Numbered from the stretch's first letter, positions 1 through 8,326 are shown. The stretch is DNA of 13,311 nucleotides from Acuticoccus sp038745295 (GCA_038745295.1 JBCDLN010000085.1:1-13311), one strand, 5' to 3'. Made by a program: numbers and translations. Notes: generated by a model not told the origin, from the sequence alone.

Positions 1-2820
1 CAGGATGGCGTTCTTCGACGCAAGCCCAATGAGAAGGACAATCCCGATCTGCGCATAAACATCGTTGGGAAGGCTTGTGAGCCATAGCGATAGCAGCGCT
101 CCGGTGATGGCGACCACCACCGACAAGATCACCACCGCCGGCATACTCCAACTCTCATAAAGGCCCACGAGAAAGAGGTAGCCAAAGACCACCGCCAGGA
201 TAATCGCCAACACCGTTTGGCCACCGGCAAGTTTTTCCTGGAAGGCGGTGCCAGACCATTCAAAACCATACCCATCAGGCAGCGTTTCAGCCGAAAGTCT
301 TTCCATGGTGTCGAGCGCCTGCCCGGAGCTGAAGCCCGGCGCCGGGCCGCCATTGATGGTGACGCTCCTTTGGTTGTTGAACCGGCTAATGGCTTGGGGC
401 CCTGTGACAAGATCGGCCCTCACCAAGCTTTGAAGCGGTACCATTTCGCCGGTGGCGTTGCGCACGTGGATCCGGCCAATGTCTTCGATGGAATCCCGGT
501 CAATCCCCTCCCCTTGGATGTTGACCTGCCAGACCCGGCCGAAGCGGTTGAAGTCATTCACATAAAGGCTCCCCAGCGTTGCCTGGAGGCCGAGGAAAAT
601 GTCGTTGATTTCAACGCCGAGGGTGCGTGCGCGCGTCCGGTCGATATCGAGATAGACCACCGGCGTATTGTTGGACCAGAGCGTGAAGACAGAGGTGAGT
701 TCAGGCTGTTGGTTGGCGTTGATAAGAAGGCCCCGCAGCACCTGTGCCAGCTCATTGGTGGGGCGGCCGGCAAGGTCTTGAAGCTCGTATTCAAACCCAC
801 CGGCGTTCCCAAGACCCGAAATGGGTGGGAGGTTGAAGAGGGTCACCGTGGCGCTCGGGAGGGCCAGAACCTGGGTCTGAAGGCGCGCAATGGTGGGCTC
901 AACGCTGAGCTCTGGTGCGGTCCGCTCTTCAAAGGACTTCAGCTTCCCGATCACAATGCCGCTGTTGGATTGGGAAAGCCCGTTGAGAAGGCTGTAGCCG
1001 ATCACGGTGAAGACTTCTTCGACCGCAGGGTCAGCGCTCACAATCGCTTCCACCTCGCTCACCACAGCGGAGGTGCGCGACACGCTGGCCCCATCGGGAA
1101 GCTGGATCTCACCCATGAAGAGGCCCTGATCCTCAGACGGCAAAAACCCAGACGGGGTGGCTTGAAAGAGGAAGACGGTTCCCGCCATCAGCGCTGCAAC
1201 AGCGGCCGCGCCAAGGAAAGAGGCCCGCAAGATGCGTGACACAAGGAAGGAGTAGCCGCCGGTGATCCCATCGATCCCCCGCAGCATCCACTTGATGGGG
1301 CCTTTGGGGGTTTGGCCGGTCTTCAACAAAAGCGAGCAGAGCGCTGGCGAAAGTGTCAGTGCGTTGAGCGATGAGATAATCACCGCAAACGAGATACAGA
1401 CGGCGAATTGCTGGAAGAGCGCGCCCACTATCCCCGGGATGAACGCAACGGGCACAAAGACGGACAAGAGGACAAGCGTGGTGGCGATCACCGGCGCCGT
1501 CAGCTGTTGCATCGCCTTGATGGTGGCCTCTTTGGCCTCAAGCCCCTCCTCTTCCATGATGCGCAAGACGCCTTCCACCACCACGATGGCATCATCCACC
1601 ACCACGCCAATGGCCAGCACCAAAGCAAGGAGGGAGACGGTGTTGAGCGTCATCCCCATCATCGCCATAGCCGCAAAGGTGCCAATCAACGAGACGGGGA
1701 TGGCAACGGCAGGCACAATGGTCGCCCGCACGGACCCCAAGAAAACAAACGTCACCAGCACGACAAGGATAAAGGCGACGATGAGCGAGATGTAGACGTT
1801 TTGGATACTCGCCTTCACAAAGAGTGTCGTGTCGTAGGTGACCGACCACTCAAGGCCCGATGGGAAGCGCTCTGCGAGCCGCTCCACCTCGGCAATCACC
1901 GCTTCGGCCGTGGCGATCGCGTTGGACCCCGGGGCGCCATAAATCGCAATGCCGGCCGACTCTGCGCCATTCAAACGGGTGAATGTGTCTGAGTTTTTGG
2001 CCCCCAGCTCCACCCGCGCCACATCTTTGACCCGCACCGTGGACCCGTCCAGGTTGGCGCGCACGATGATGTTTTCAAATTCCTCGGCCTGCGACAGGCG
2101 ACCTTGTGTGGTGAGGTTAAATTGGAGCGAGACGTCGTCGCTGATGGGCTGAGCGCCAATCCGGCCCACAGCGGCCTGGACGTTTTGGGACTGGATGGCG
2201 GCCGCCACGTCCGCCGGTGTCAGTTCCAGCGCGGTCAATCGGTCGGTGAAGAACCAGACCCGCATCGAATAGTCTTGAAGGCCGAAAAGCTGCACCTGCC
2301 CCACCCCAGGGACGCGGGCCAGCGTGTCCATGATGTTGATGGTGGCGTAGTTGTTGAGGAACAGGGTGTCGTATTGGTTATCGGCCGAAAACAGCGAGAT
2401 CACCTGGAGGAGTGCGGTGGATTGCTTGCGCGTGCGCAGGCCTTGGCGCTGAACCTCTTCGGGCAGCTGCGGCTCGGCAAGGGCCACACGGTTTTGGGTG
2501 TTCACGGTGGCAATGTCAGGATCGGTGCCCACCGCAAAGCTCACGTTGAGCGTAAAGGTGCCGTCGTTGCCGCTGGTGGACTTCATGTAGATCATGTCGT
2601 CGACGCCGTTCACCTGCGATTCCACAGGCTGGGCGACCGACTGTTCCACCACTTCTGCGTTGGCGCCCGGGTAAACGCCGGAGACTTGCACCTGAGGGGG
2701 AACAATATCGGGGAATTGCTCCACCGGAAGGGCCATCTGTGCAATCAGCCCGGCAATGGTGATGACGATGGAGATGACAAAAGCAAGCCGCGGCCGGCGG
2801 ACGAAAATCGCAGAAAACAT
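1..2820 (-). CDS. RND efflux pump inner-membrane subunit (HAE1/AcrB-like), 3' end outside window
   Basis: Inner-membrane, proton-driven drug/metabolite exporter of the hydrophobe-amphiphile efflux (HAE1) RND family, expected to work as a trimer with the adaptor encoded just upstream and an outer-membrane channel that is not in this window. 940 codons are visible; family members have about 1030-1050, so about 100 C-terminal residues lie beyond the left edge. Visible signs: the N-terminal membrane anchor beginning MFSAIFVRRP, the LPVEQFPDIVPPQV segment that opens the periplasmic domain, the TM4 pair D409-D410 in AIGVVVDDAIVVVE (AcrB D407/D408), and K936 in ASKNAIL at the window edge (AcrB K940). 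The proton-relay residues are therefore intact. The gene starts 7 nt after the adaptor stop, so the two are surely cotranscribed. Substrate cannot be read from sequence. Long open frames on the opposite strand here are codon-bias shadows. Confidence 0.95.
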   Translation of the reverse strand, partial: MFSAIFVRRPRLAFVISIVITIAGLIAQMALPVEQFPDIVPPQVQVSGVYPGANAEVVEQSVAQPVESQVNGVDDMIYMKSTSGNDGTFTLNVSFAVGTDPDIATVNTQNRVALAEPQLPEEVQRQGLRTRKQSTALLQVISLFSADNQYDTLFLNNYATINIMDTLARVPGVGQVQLFGLQDYSMRVWFFTDRLTALELTPADVAAAIQSQNVQAAVGRIGAQPISDDVSLQFNLTTQGRLSQAEEFENIIVRANLDGSTVRVKDVARVELGAKNSDTFTRLNGAESAGIAIYGAPGSNAIATAEAVIAEVERLAERFPSGLEWSVTYDTTLFVKASIQNVYISLIVAFILVVLVTFVFLGSVRATIVPAVAIPVSLIGTFAAMAMMGMTLNTVSLLALVLAIGVVVDDAIVVVEGVLRIMEEEGLEAKEATIKAMQQLTAPVIATTLVLLSVFVPVAFIPGIVGALFQQFAVCISFAVIISSLNALTLSPALCSLLLKTGQTPKGPIKWMLRGIDGITGGYSFLVSRILRASFLGAAAVAALMAGTVFLFQATPSGFLPSEDQGLFMGEIQLPDGASVSRTSAVVSEVEAIVSADPAVEEVFTVIGYSLLNGLSQSNSGIVIGKLKSFEERTAPELSVEPTIARLQTQVLALPSATVTLFNLPPISGLGNAGGFEYELQDLAGRPTNELAQVLRGLLINANQQPELTSVFTLWSNNTPVVYLDIDRTRARTLGVEINDIFLGLQATLGSLYVNDFNRFGRVWQVNIQGEGIDRDSIEDIGRIHVRNATGEMVPLQSLVRADLVTGPQAISRFNNQRSVTINGGPAPGFSSGQALDTMERLSAETLPDGYGFEWSGTAFQEKLAGGQTVLAIILAVVFGYLFLVGLYESWSMPAVVILSVVVAITGALLSLWLTSLPNDVYAQIGIVLLIGLASKNAIL

Positions 2821-2827
2821 CGGACCG

Positions 2828-3952
2828 TTACGCTTCGTTATTCTCTGCTGGCACCGCGTCCACCTTCATGCCGGGGCGCACCTTCATCAAACCGTCGACA
2901 ATGACTTTGGCCCCAGCGTCGAGCCCACTGGTCACAGCGACGCCGCCCTCAACGGCATCGCCCACGTCCACAAAGCGCTCCTCCACCTCGTTCTGATCGT
3001 TGACCACCAGGACAAACCGGCCCCTTTGGTCCACACTCAAGGCCGCTTCAGGGATCACAACGCGGCGCTCAGGCTCGGCTGTCTCCACCACAGCAACAAT
3101 GAACTGCTGGTCCACCAAAATCCCATCAGGATTGGGAACAACACCGCGGAAGACAATGGTGTCGGTACCAGGGTTCACCTGCACATCGGAAAAATCGATG
3201 GAACCCACCTCGTCGTACATCGTCCCGTCTGACAAGCGCAGGCGGATTTTGACCGCCTCCGTCACCGCGCCGAAGTCTTCATCGGACTGGGCGAGCGCGC
3301 GGCGCACGGTGAGCGCCATGCGCTCCGTCACGTTAAAGATCACATAGACCGGGTCCTGCTGCACAAGGGTGGTGAGAACGCCAGAATCTGGTGAGACAAG
3401 GTTGCCGGGTTTAACGCTTGAGCGCCCGATCTGCCCGGCAATGGGGGCGATAATTTCCGTGTACGAATAGGTAATGTTCGCTTCGTCGAGCGCGGCTTCA
3501 CTCTGGAGCACAGACGCATCGGCAACCCGCTTTTCCGCCCCCCGGTCATCGACGGTGACTTGGGCCACAGTCTCCCGCTTCAAGAGCTCTTCAGCCCGTG
3601 TTAGCGCAATGGCGGCATTTTCAGCGGTGGCTTTGGCGGCGGCAAGGTTGGCCTGCGCCTGCTTGACGGCAGCAGCAAACGGCGGCTGCTCAATCACATA
3701 TAGGAGTTCGCCCTTTTCGACGGACGCGCCGTCTTCAAACTTTTGCTCTTCCAAAAAGCCCGTGACGCGCGCGCGAAGGTCCACCTTTGACACCGCTTCG
3801 ATCCGCCCCACGAAGTCCACCGAGGGCGTCACATCGCGCTCTTGCGCCACCACAAAGCCTACACCTGGCAAAGGCGCTGCACCCTGCGCCAACGCTGACC
3901 CGGCCCCCCACATCATCACGATGGCCACAAGCCCCTGCGTAACGTGATGCAT
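2828..3952 (-). CDS. RND efflux periplasmic adaptor (membrane fusion protein, HlyD/AcrA-like)
   Basis: Periplasmic adaptor linking the RND pump to an outer-membrane channel. The 374-aa product begins with a Sec signal peptide (MHHVTQGLVAIVMMWGAGSALAQ, likely cleavage after ALA near residue 22) with no lipobox Cys, so it is probably not a lipoprotein. Then follow the first beta-barrel/lipoyl half (VGRIEAVSKVDLRARVTGFL), an alpha-helical hairpin rich in Ala/Glu (about residues 90-160), the second lipoyl half (APIAGQIGRSSVKPGNLV) and a beta-barrel plus membrane-proximal domain ending VRPGMKVDAVP. The frame stays open upstream to an ATG at 4036, but the start at 3952 is preferred: it gives a clean signal peptide and has a GGTGGGGAC purine stretch just upstream. 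It is the first gene of the efflux operon and lies 253 nt downstream of the flavin reductase. No dedicated regulator gene is adjacent. Confidence 0.93.
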   Translation of the reverse strand: MHHVTQGLVAIVMMWGAGSALAQGAAPLPGVGFVVAQERDVTPSVDFVGRIEAVSKVDLRARVTGFLEEQKFEDGASVEKGELLYVIEQPPFAAAVKQAQANLAAAKATAENAAIALTRAEELLKRETVAQVTVDDRGAEKRVADASVLQSEAALDEANITYSYTEIIAPIAGQIGRSSVKPGNLVSPDSGVLTTLVQQDPVYVIFNVTERMALTVRRALAQSDEDFGAVTEAVKIRLRLSDGTMYDEVGSIDFSDVQVNPGTDTIVFRGVVPNPDGILVDQQFIVAVVETAEPERRVVIPEAALSVDQRGRFVLVVNDQNEVEERFVDVGDAVEGGVAVTSGLDAGAKVIVDGLMKVRPGMKVDAVPAENNEA

Positions 3953-4205
3953 AGTGATGTCCCCACCGGTTTGCCGCCGAACTCTCGCCAGCGTGTCACG
4001 TGCCTTTTCAGTGCATTCCACAGTTGCGCCAATCATTCAATGGAAACACCCAGAGCGCGGGATCAGCTAGGTACTGCGGCAAGGACGGCTGCGACTGGGT
4101 TTATGTGTCCCCGCAGCGCAGGCAGCATCGACCGGGATCTATGGCGTTGGCGCAGGCCGGCTCCCCCACTCCGCCCGCGTGGGGCGCCCCAGGCAATCGT
4201 TTGAC

Positions 4206-4793
4206 CTAAAACGGAGTGCCGGCCTTGGCTTTCTTCGCATGGGCCGCATCCATCCACCACATCAACTCATCAAAGAAGCGCCCGGCGGGTTTATGGAGCC
4301 ACTCCTCTTCGAGGTCGCCATCAGCGGTGACGATCTTGCTCACCGTAGGCACGGCAAGGAGCGATGAAATGGTGGGCATTCCAAGTTCAGCCAGCGTCAT
4401 TCTCAGCTGCATGGCAGCGCGCACCCCGCCGTAGCGCCCCGCCGAATAACATGCGATCCCGCACGGCTTGAAAAACCACTCTTCAAGATAGTGATCGAGA
4501 AGGTTTTTGAGGGCTGGTGGAATGCCGTGATTATACTCGCCTGAGACGATGACGACGCCATCGGCTGCTTTGATTTTGTTGGCAAGACTTTCCATCACAT
4601 CGGGCGCTTCGCCCTTGGGATATTCTTTATACATCTTGTCGAGAAGCGGAAGTGGGCTTTCCAGCGGATCGATAAGGTCCACCGCGCAGTTGCGGGCCGA
4701 TAAGCTTGAGGCAATGAAACGGGCAAGGCCGATGCCCTGCCTGTCACGCCGGACAGACCCGTAAACGATGAGTGTGGATAGCGTGTCGCTCAT
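4206..4793 (-). CDS. NADPH-dependent FMN reductase family protein (flavodoxin-like fold)
   Basis: 195-aa cytoplasmic flavoprotein of the NADPH-dependent FMN reductase / ChrR-YieF-like family, which reduces quinones, metal oxyanions, azo dyes or free flavin at the expense of NAD(P)H. Seen in the sequence: the phosphate-binding loop GSVRRDRQG (residues 12-20) after the first beta strand, the family signature GEYNHGIPPALKNLLD (85-100) that contacts the FMN ring, and CYSAGRYGGVRAAMQLR (115-131). The length is normal for the family. It follows the adenylate cyclase gene after 52 nt on the same strand and is probably cotranscribed; GGAG lies about 9 nt before the ATG. The physiological electron acceptor cannot be read from sequence, and a stress-defence role (quinone or chromate reduction) is an inference from the family. 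Confidence 0.92.
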   Translation of the reverse strand: MSDTLSTLIVYGSVRRDRQGIGLARFIASSLSARNCAVDLIDPLESPLPLLDKMYKEYPKGEAPDVMESLANKIKAADGVVIVSGEYNHGIPPALKNLLDHYLEEWFFKPCGIACYSAGRYGGVRAAMQLRMTLAELGMPTISSLLAVPTVSKIVTADGDLEEEWLHKPAGRFFDELMWWMDAAHAKKAKAGTPF

Positions 4794-4845
4794 AGGACGG
4801 GCTCCGCGTCGGGCTTTGGAGTGGTGGCCGTTTCGTCAGCAGCTG

Positions 4846-6276
4846 TCATGGGAGGTTGCGCTTTGAGACCCGAACCGTCTGCAGATTGAGTGCCGATGAG
4901 GCTGGCACAGCGTCCGAAGAAACGTCGCCGGGCCCGCATGATCTCACCCAAATACCCACAAGGCCCGCCCGTCCTGGCAAGGTTTTCGTCCCCTGCGCCG
5001 TCCACCCTGCCGGAGGCCCACCGGCGGCAGCAATCAGGTCATCAGATACGACGGCGGCCACATCAAGCGTCCGGGTCAATTCCTCAAGCCGGCTTGCCAC
5101 ATTCACCGCATCACCGATGACGGCCATCTCAAGGCGCTCTTCTGTGCCCACATCACCCACGGTGACCCTCCCGTGGTGGGCACCCATGGAGAGCAGCACC
5201 GGCTCTTCCCCCCGCGATAGCCTTTCATCGTTGTAGGCATCCATGCGGCGCAAAATGGCATCCACGCACTCCATGGCACGGGCGGCGGGCGCAATGGTGG
5301 TGTCGGCGACGCCGAAGGTGGCCATGGCGCCATCGCCAATGAACTTGTCCAGAACCCCCTCCGCGCGGAACACCTCTTCGGCCACAAGCCCGTGCAAATC
5401 GCGCAACAGCGCGACCACCTCCTGCGGGGAGCGATGCTGGGCCCAGCGAGTAAAGCCCACCATGTCGGTGAAGAGGACAGCAGCCTCAGCCTCGCGCACA
5501 TTGAGGAAGGGTGTATCGGCTTCAGCGATCTGCTGTGCAATGGGCGCAGGCAGGTAGCGCGACAAGTTTGCGCCTCGCCGCTCCTCCAGCGCCCGCCGCA
5601 GCAACAGTTCGCGCGAGCCGTTCACCACCAGCGCCAAGACCACCGCCACAATGAAAAGAACGATGACTTCTTGTATCCAAATACCAAGGTCCACGTAGCG
5701 GGGGTGTTGGGAGGCCTCCACCACGGCAGCGAAAGTCGCTTCAGTCTCAGCGGCTTCTTTATGGCTGAAGAGCTCTATGCCGGGCTGGCTGATCACCCAC
5801 AACCGGCCAAGGCTCCACATGAGTGCACCGCACACGCCGCCCCACACCAACAGCCACGGCGAAAAGCTGAAGGTGAGCGTGGCAAGAAACAGGAAGAAGT
5901 AAATGAAGTTGTTGGAGCGCAACCCCACCGAGACGCCGTACTCATATTGGCCAAGATCAGACAGCGGGTTGGGTGATATGAGAGTGAATGCCAAAAGCGC
6001 AAAAATAAGCGCCACAAACACATAGTCGATCCACTCGGCCGTGGGCCATCGGCGGGCCAGAAGGTACTGCGTCCACGCCAAGGTCACGAAAAGCAGTAGG
6101 AGGACGTGATAGTAGAGCGCGTCTGGAAACCCTGCGAGGACAACAATGAGCGGGGCAATCAGCACCAATGCCACCGTCACCCACAACGCCGCGCGCCGCT
6201 GGCGGTCCACCCCCTCCAGCTCCAGCATCTTCTCAAGCCGCTGCTGTACGGTGGCGTGCTTTGTCCGGTGATCCAT
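4846..6276 (-). CDS. Membrane-anchored class III adenylate cyclase
   Basis: 476-aa protein expected to make cAMP from ATP at the inner membrane. The N-terminal half (about residues 28-220) holds roughly six hydrophobic segments (e.g. 30-50, 56-75, 84-101, 123-140, 142-160, 198-218) and matches no sensor domain I can name. A short linker with YLPAPIAQQI leads into the catalytic domain. Catalytic residues are complete: metal-binding D271 (LFTDMVGFT) and D315 (FIGDGAMATF), base-selecting K311 (LDKFIGD) and D389 (VIGDAVN), and transition-state N392 and R396 in GDAVNVASRLEE. The Lys/Asp pair indicates ATP rather than GTP. The polar C-terminal tail after residue 443 is unassigned. The start at 6276 has GAGGCAGGTG upstream. 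The flavin reductase follows on the same strand. A perfect CRP-type palindrome occurs at 11561-11578, so a cAMP receptor in this organism is plausible. Confidence 0.93.
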   Translation of the reverse strand: MDHRTKHATVQQRLEKMLELEGVDRQRRAALWVTVALVLIAPLIVVLAGFPDALYYHVLLLLFVTLAWTQYLLARRWPTAEWIDYVFVALIFALLAFTLISPNPLSDLGQYEYGVSVGLRSNNFIYFFLFLATLTFSFSPWLLVWGGVCGALMWSLGRLWVISQPGIELFSHKEAAETEATFAAVVEASQHPRYVDLGIWIQEVIVLFIVAVVLALVVNGSRELLLRRALEERRGANLSRYLPAPIAQQIAEADTPFLNVREAEAAVLFTDMVGFTRWAQHRSPQEVVALLRDLHGLVAEEVFRAEGVLDKFIGDGAMATFGVADTTIAPAARAMECVDAILRRMDAYNDERLSRGEEPVLLSMGAHHGRVTVGDVGTEERLEMAVIGDAVNVASRLEELTRTLDVAAVVSDDLIAAAGGPPAGWTAQGTKTLPGRAGLVGIWVRSCGPGDVSSDAVPASSALNLQTVRVSKRNLP

Positions 6277-6304
6277 GGCGCACCTGCCTCACATCAGGGT
6301 TACG

Positions 6305-6337
6305 CCCCCTGCGGCCTGGGTCGGCCGCAAGCGGGGG
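6305..6337 (-). promoter_or_regulatory. GC-rich hairpin in the presumed adenylate cyclase leader
   Basis: TGCGGCC and GGCCGCA (6310-6316 and 6323-6329) form a perfect 7-bp stem, extended by CCCCC against GGGGG (6305-6309 and 6333-6337) around a small bulge. It ends 28 nt before the cyclase ATG on the transcribed (minus) side. It lacks a T-run, so it is not a standard terminator. It could be a leader structure affecting translation, or merely a GC-rich palindrome. Confidence 0.35.
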
Positions 6338-6364
6338 ATGATGTCCGCGTAAGTCTTACACCAA

Positions 6365-6370
6365 AGTATA
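6365..6370 (-). promoter_or_regulatory. Possible -10 box for the adenylate cyclase gene
   Basis: On the minus strand TATACT matches the sigma-70 -10 consensus at five of six bases. The region 16-17 nt upstream holds only a weak -35 (TGGAAT or ATGGAA). It would give a leader of about 80 nt containing the hairpin at 6305-6337. Tentative. Confidence 0.25.
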
Positions 6371-6641
6371 GGACAACGCTCCCATCATTCCATCCATTCC
6401 AACCCCTCTGAGCGCCGAAAGAGGGGCACGCCCAGCGAGCACACTGTCGCGGCTCCCTTTTTCAACCCCCCGCTCCACGTCAACCCTTGGGCGAAGCCAC
6501 CCCACGCCGGCTCATCGGTTCGGCTTAAAGTGCGATGGAGGACAGCCGGATACGGCAAGGCGTCCCCCTTCCCTTTCATGACACCGCTTTTGCCGATGGC
6601 AGCCGCCGTTCTGGTCGCCGGGAGGCAACTGTGTTGTTGGG

Positions 6642-7104
6642 TCATGCGGTAAAGGGTGTGTTGGTGCGCAGCATCGCGTTGATCATGACAAAGAGCTGGC
6701 GGGCAACGGCGATGAGGATGGTCTTGGGTGCCTTGCCCGTTTGGCGCATTCGATCGCGCATGGCGACGAAGCTGGGAACGCGTCGCGAGGCTGTGAGGGC
6801 TGCGATGTAGAGCGCCTCGCCATGTCGCGCTCTGGCTTGCGTGTGGCGCAAGGCCGGCGAGTGAGGCGATCCGGCGCCGGTCGAACGTGCCGAGTTTGGG
6901 AAGTTCACTGAGAAAGGTTGCAAGCACGGTTGGGCCAATGCCTGGGACAGCGCGCAGAAGCCGGGCTTGCGAAGAGAGAGTGTGGTCCGACTTGATGAGC
7001 TGTCGAATGGCACGGTCGAGGGTGGCGCGAGAGAGATCACAGCCGATGACGGTGCGTAGCATGGTGGAGATCCTGTCCATGTCGTGCAGGATCGGATGTC
7101 CCAA
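6642..7104 (-). pseudogene. IS110-family transposase remnant (C-terminal Transposase_20 part, frameshifted)
   Basis: Remains of an IS110/IS116/IS902-type transposase. The first frame reads LDRAIRQLIKSD, then ARLLRAVPGIGPTVLATFLSELPKLG and IASLAGLAPHA, then TWRG; this is the conserved start of the Transposase_20 domain. At about 6813-6819 the reading jumps to another frame that continues with ALYIAALTASRRVPSF, TGKAPKTILIAVARQLF and INAMLRTNTPFTA plus stop, the typical end of the protein. In intact relatives about a dozen residues (rich in Arg and Gly) lie between TWRG and ALY; their absence plus the frame change points to a small deletion. The whole N-terminal DEDD/RuvC-like catalytic domain is also missing: nothing similar was seen from 7105 to the next gene. 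The element is dead. The upstream limit is approximate, since homology is only clear from about 7040 downward. Confidence 0.85.
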
Positions 7105-7249
7105 GCAACTGTCCAGGGTTCAAGAGCGACGCGGAAGAGGCCCTTGCTCCTTAACGGGTTCGGTGACCCTCTGCGGGGACGGGCTCCCTTCCGCAACCCC
7201 CAAGCTCACACTCCGCCAACAGACAGGGGGGCCTTCACCAAGGTAGGTT

Positions 7250-7272
7250 GGTGGACGGTCAACACGTCCACC
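7250..7272. promoter_or_regulatory. Operator-like inverted repeat in the isomerase promoter
   Basis: Perfect 8-bp arms GGTGGACG (7250-7257) and CGTCCACC (7265-7272) separated by GTCAACA. It fills the space between the presumed -35 and -10 boxes of the isomerase gene, the position expected for a repressor site. The LacI-family regulator encoded at 9601 is the obvious candidate, but no copy of this repeat was seen in that regulator's own promoter region. Confidence 0.5.
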
Positions 7273-7281
7273 CAGTATAAA
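7252..7281 (+). promoter_or_regulatory. Likely sigma-70 promoter of the sugar isomerase gene
   Basis: TATAAA at 7276-7281 matches the -10 consensus at five of six bases. TGGACG at 7252-7257 matches the -35 at four of six, with an 18-nt spacer. Transcription would begin near 7288 and give a leader of about 66 nt. The spacer coincides with the inverted repeat at 7250-7272. Confidence 0.45.
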
Positions 7282-7353
7282 ACCCACAGCGCACAACAAA
7301 AACGCATCGTTGACCAATGGCTGCCAGCACTGCCCAATAAGAAGGAAAAACCC

Positions 7354-8241
7354 ATGGCCAACCCAGTCGAGCTTGTCGCCACCTATTGGTCGATGATTGG
7401 CGACTGTTATCCTGGCGCTCCCAGCGAAGTCAGCCCGGTCGACTTCCAAGCGCGGGTCGAGATGGCAAACAAAGTGGGCTATAGCGGCATCGGCTTCCTC
7501 CACGCCGACCTTATGGCCGTCTCCCAGCGGATCGGTTTTCCGGCCATGAAAACTATTCTTGACGACAACGGCATGAAATACGTCGAAGTGGAGATGATCA
7601 CTGATTGGTTCATGCGCGGTGAGAGGCGAAAGCGCGCCGACATCAAGCGCTTTGAGCTTCTCAATGCCGCTGAGAAGCTCGGGGCATGGCACATCAAGAT
7701 CGGCGGAGATGTTGACAACGATGGCAAGAATTATTGGCCGATGGAGCACATGGTTCAAGAATTTGAAGTCCTGTGCAAGCAAGCCGCAGACGCAGGGACC
7801 CGGCTTTCCTTAGAAATTTTGCCATTTGCCAATCTGGCAACAATCGATCAAGGCCTGGCGCTCATCAATGGTGTGTCCGCCACCAATGGAGGGATCCTTC
7901 TCGATATATGGCACATGGAACGGGGCGGGATCGACTATGACCAAATTCGGCGCATGCCAAAGGAAGCCATTACTTGGGTCGAGCTGAACGATGCTCTGCC
8001 TGAAGTCCAAAACTCTTTGTTTTACGATACAATTCACTGCCGCGAGTTGCCGGGAGATGGCTCATTCGATGTGGTGGGTTTTCTGCACGCTCTCCATGAT
8101 GCCGGTTACCAAGGGCCCTACGGTGTGGAAATACTATCTGACGTCCACCGGCAGTTCCCTCTCGCCGAGCAGGCGATACGCGGGTTTGACGCCACGATGA
8201 AACAGTTCGAGCTCCTCAACCGCAAACTCAGCGCGGCGTGA
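7354..8241 (+). CDS. Sugar phosphate isomerase/epimerase family protein (AP_endonuc_2 TIM barrel)
   Basis: 295-aa protein of the xylose-isomerase-like TIM-barrel family that includes inosose dehydratases, hydroxypyruvate isomerases and ketose 3-epimerases, which use a divalent metal to enolise a sugar or polyol derivative. Likely metal ligands on successive strands: E154 (LSLEILPF), D184 and H187 (LLDIWHMERGG), the ELND motif at 210-213, and E259 (PYGVEILSD). The start at 7354 is chosen over longer in-frame options because GAAGGA lies 7 nt upstream, the barrel begins right after it (VELVATYWSMIGD), and the upstream residues are random and overlap the IS remnant. The gene is convergent with the PhyH-like gene (95 nt apart). 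Together with the LacI-type regulator this suggests a small catabolic module. The exact substrate is not recognisable. Confidence 0.88.
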   Translation: MANPVELVATYWSMIGDCYPGAPSEVSPVDFQARVEMANKVGYSGIGFLHADLMAVSQRIGFPAMKTILDDNGMKYVEVEMITDWFMRGERRKRADIKRFELLNAAEKLGAWHIKIGGDVDNDGKNYWPMEHMVQEFEVLCKQAADAGTRLSLEILPFANLATIDQGLALINGVSATNGGILLDIWHMERGGIDYDQIRRMPKEAITWVELNDALPEVQNSLFYDTIHCRELPGDGSFDVVGFLHALHDAGYQGPYGVEILSDVHRQFPLAEQAIRGFDATMKQFELLNRKLSAA

Positions 8242-8290
8242 GTGCGCACCGGATTGGCCAAAGAAAAGACGCTGAGAGGCGCGGCTAGCA

Positions 8291-8326
8291 CGCCTGGCCA
8301 GCGCGGTCGATCGGAATGGCCAGGCG
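8291..8326. terminator. Hairpin between convergent genes, possible bidirectional terminator
   Basis: CGCCTGGCCA (8291-8300) and TGGCCAGGCG (8317-8326) form a perfect 10-bp stem with a 16-nt loop, between the stop codons of the isomerase (8241) and the PhyH-like gene (8337). Read on the minus strand a T-rich stretch (about 8260-8270) follows at some distance; there is no T-run on the plus side. Placement supports termination, though it is not a textbook intrinsic terminator. Confidence 0.5.

Larger units (their letters stand above)
6277..6641. other. Gene-free stretch between adenylate cyclase and IS110 remnant
   Basis: 365 nt without a convincing gene. The left part is the presumed leader and promoter of the cyclase, described in separate entries. 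An open frame runs through the rest on the minus strand, but beyond the transposase homology its residues look random, so it is a read-through shadow. No terminal inverted repeat was seen, which fits IS110-family elements, most of which lack them. Confidence 0.5.

Noticed and set aside
217..1239. Long open frame on the plus strand (340 codons)
   Set aside because: It lies opposite the RND pump gene, whose protein matches the family throughout; the plus-strand product is a codon-bias shadow without recognisable domains.
1408..2904. Further plus-strand open frames opposite the RND pump
   Set aside because: Low-complexity products rich in His, Arg and Gly, mirroring the pump's codon use; no start signals.
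4037..4205. Possible small gene or terminator between the flavin reductase and the efflux adaptor
   Set aside because: Open frames here are short and overlap real genes. TGGGGCGCCCCA (4180-4191) is palindromic and could form a short hairpin, but no T-run follows on the minus strand, so no terminator is called.
6385..6812. Minus-strand frame continuing past the transposase homology
   Set aside because: After TWRG the residues are random, while the true transposase continuation is in another frame; the real remnant ends at 6642.
7084..7353. N-terminal extension of the isomerase up to an ATG at 7084
   Set aside because: The extra residues have no family likeness, overlap the IS remnant, and a proper ribosome binding site precedes the ATG at 7354.
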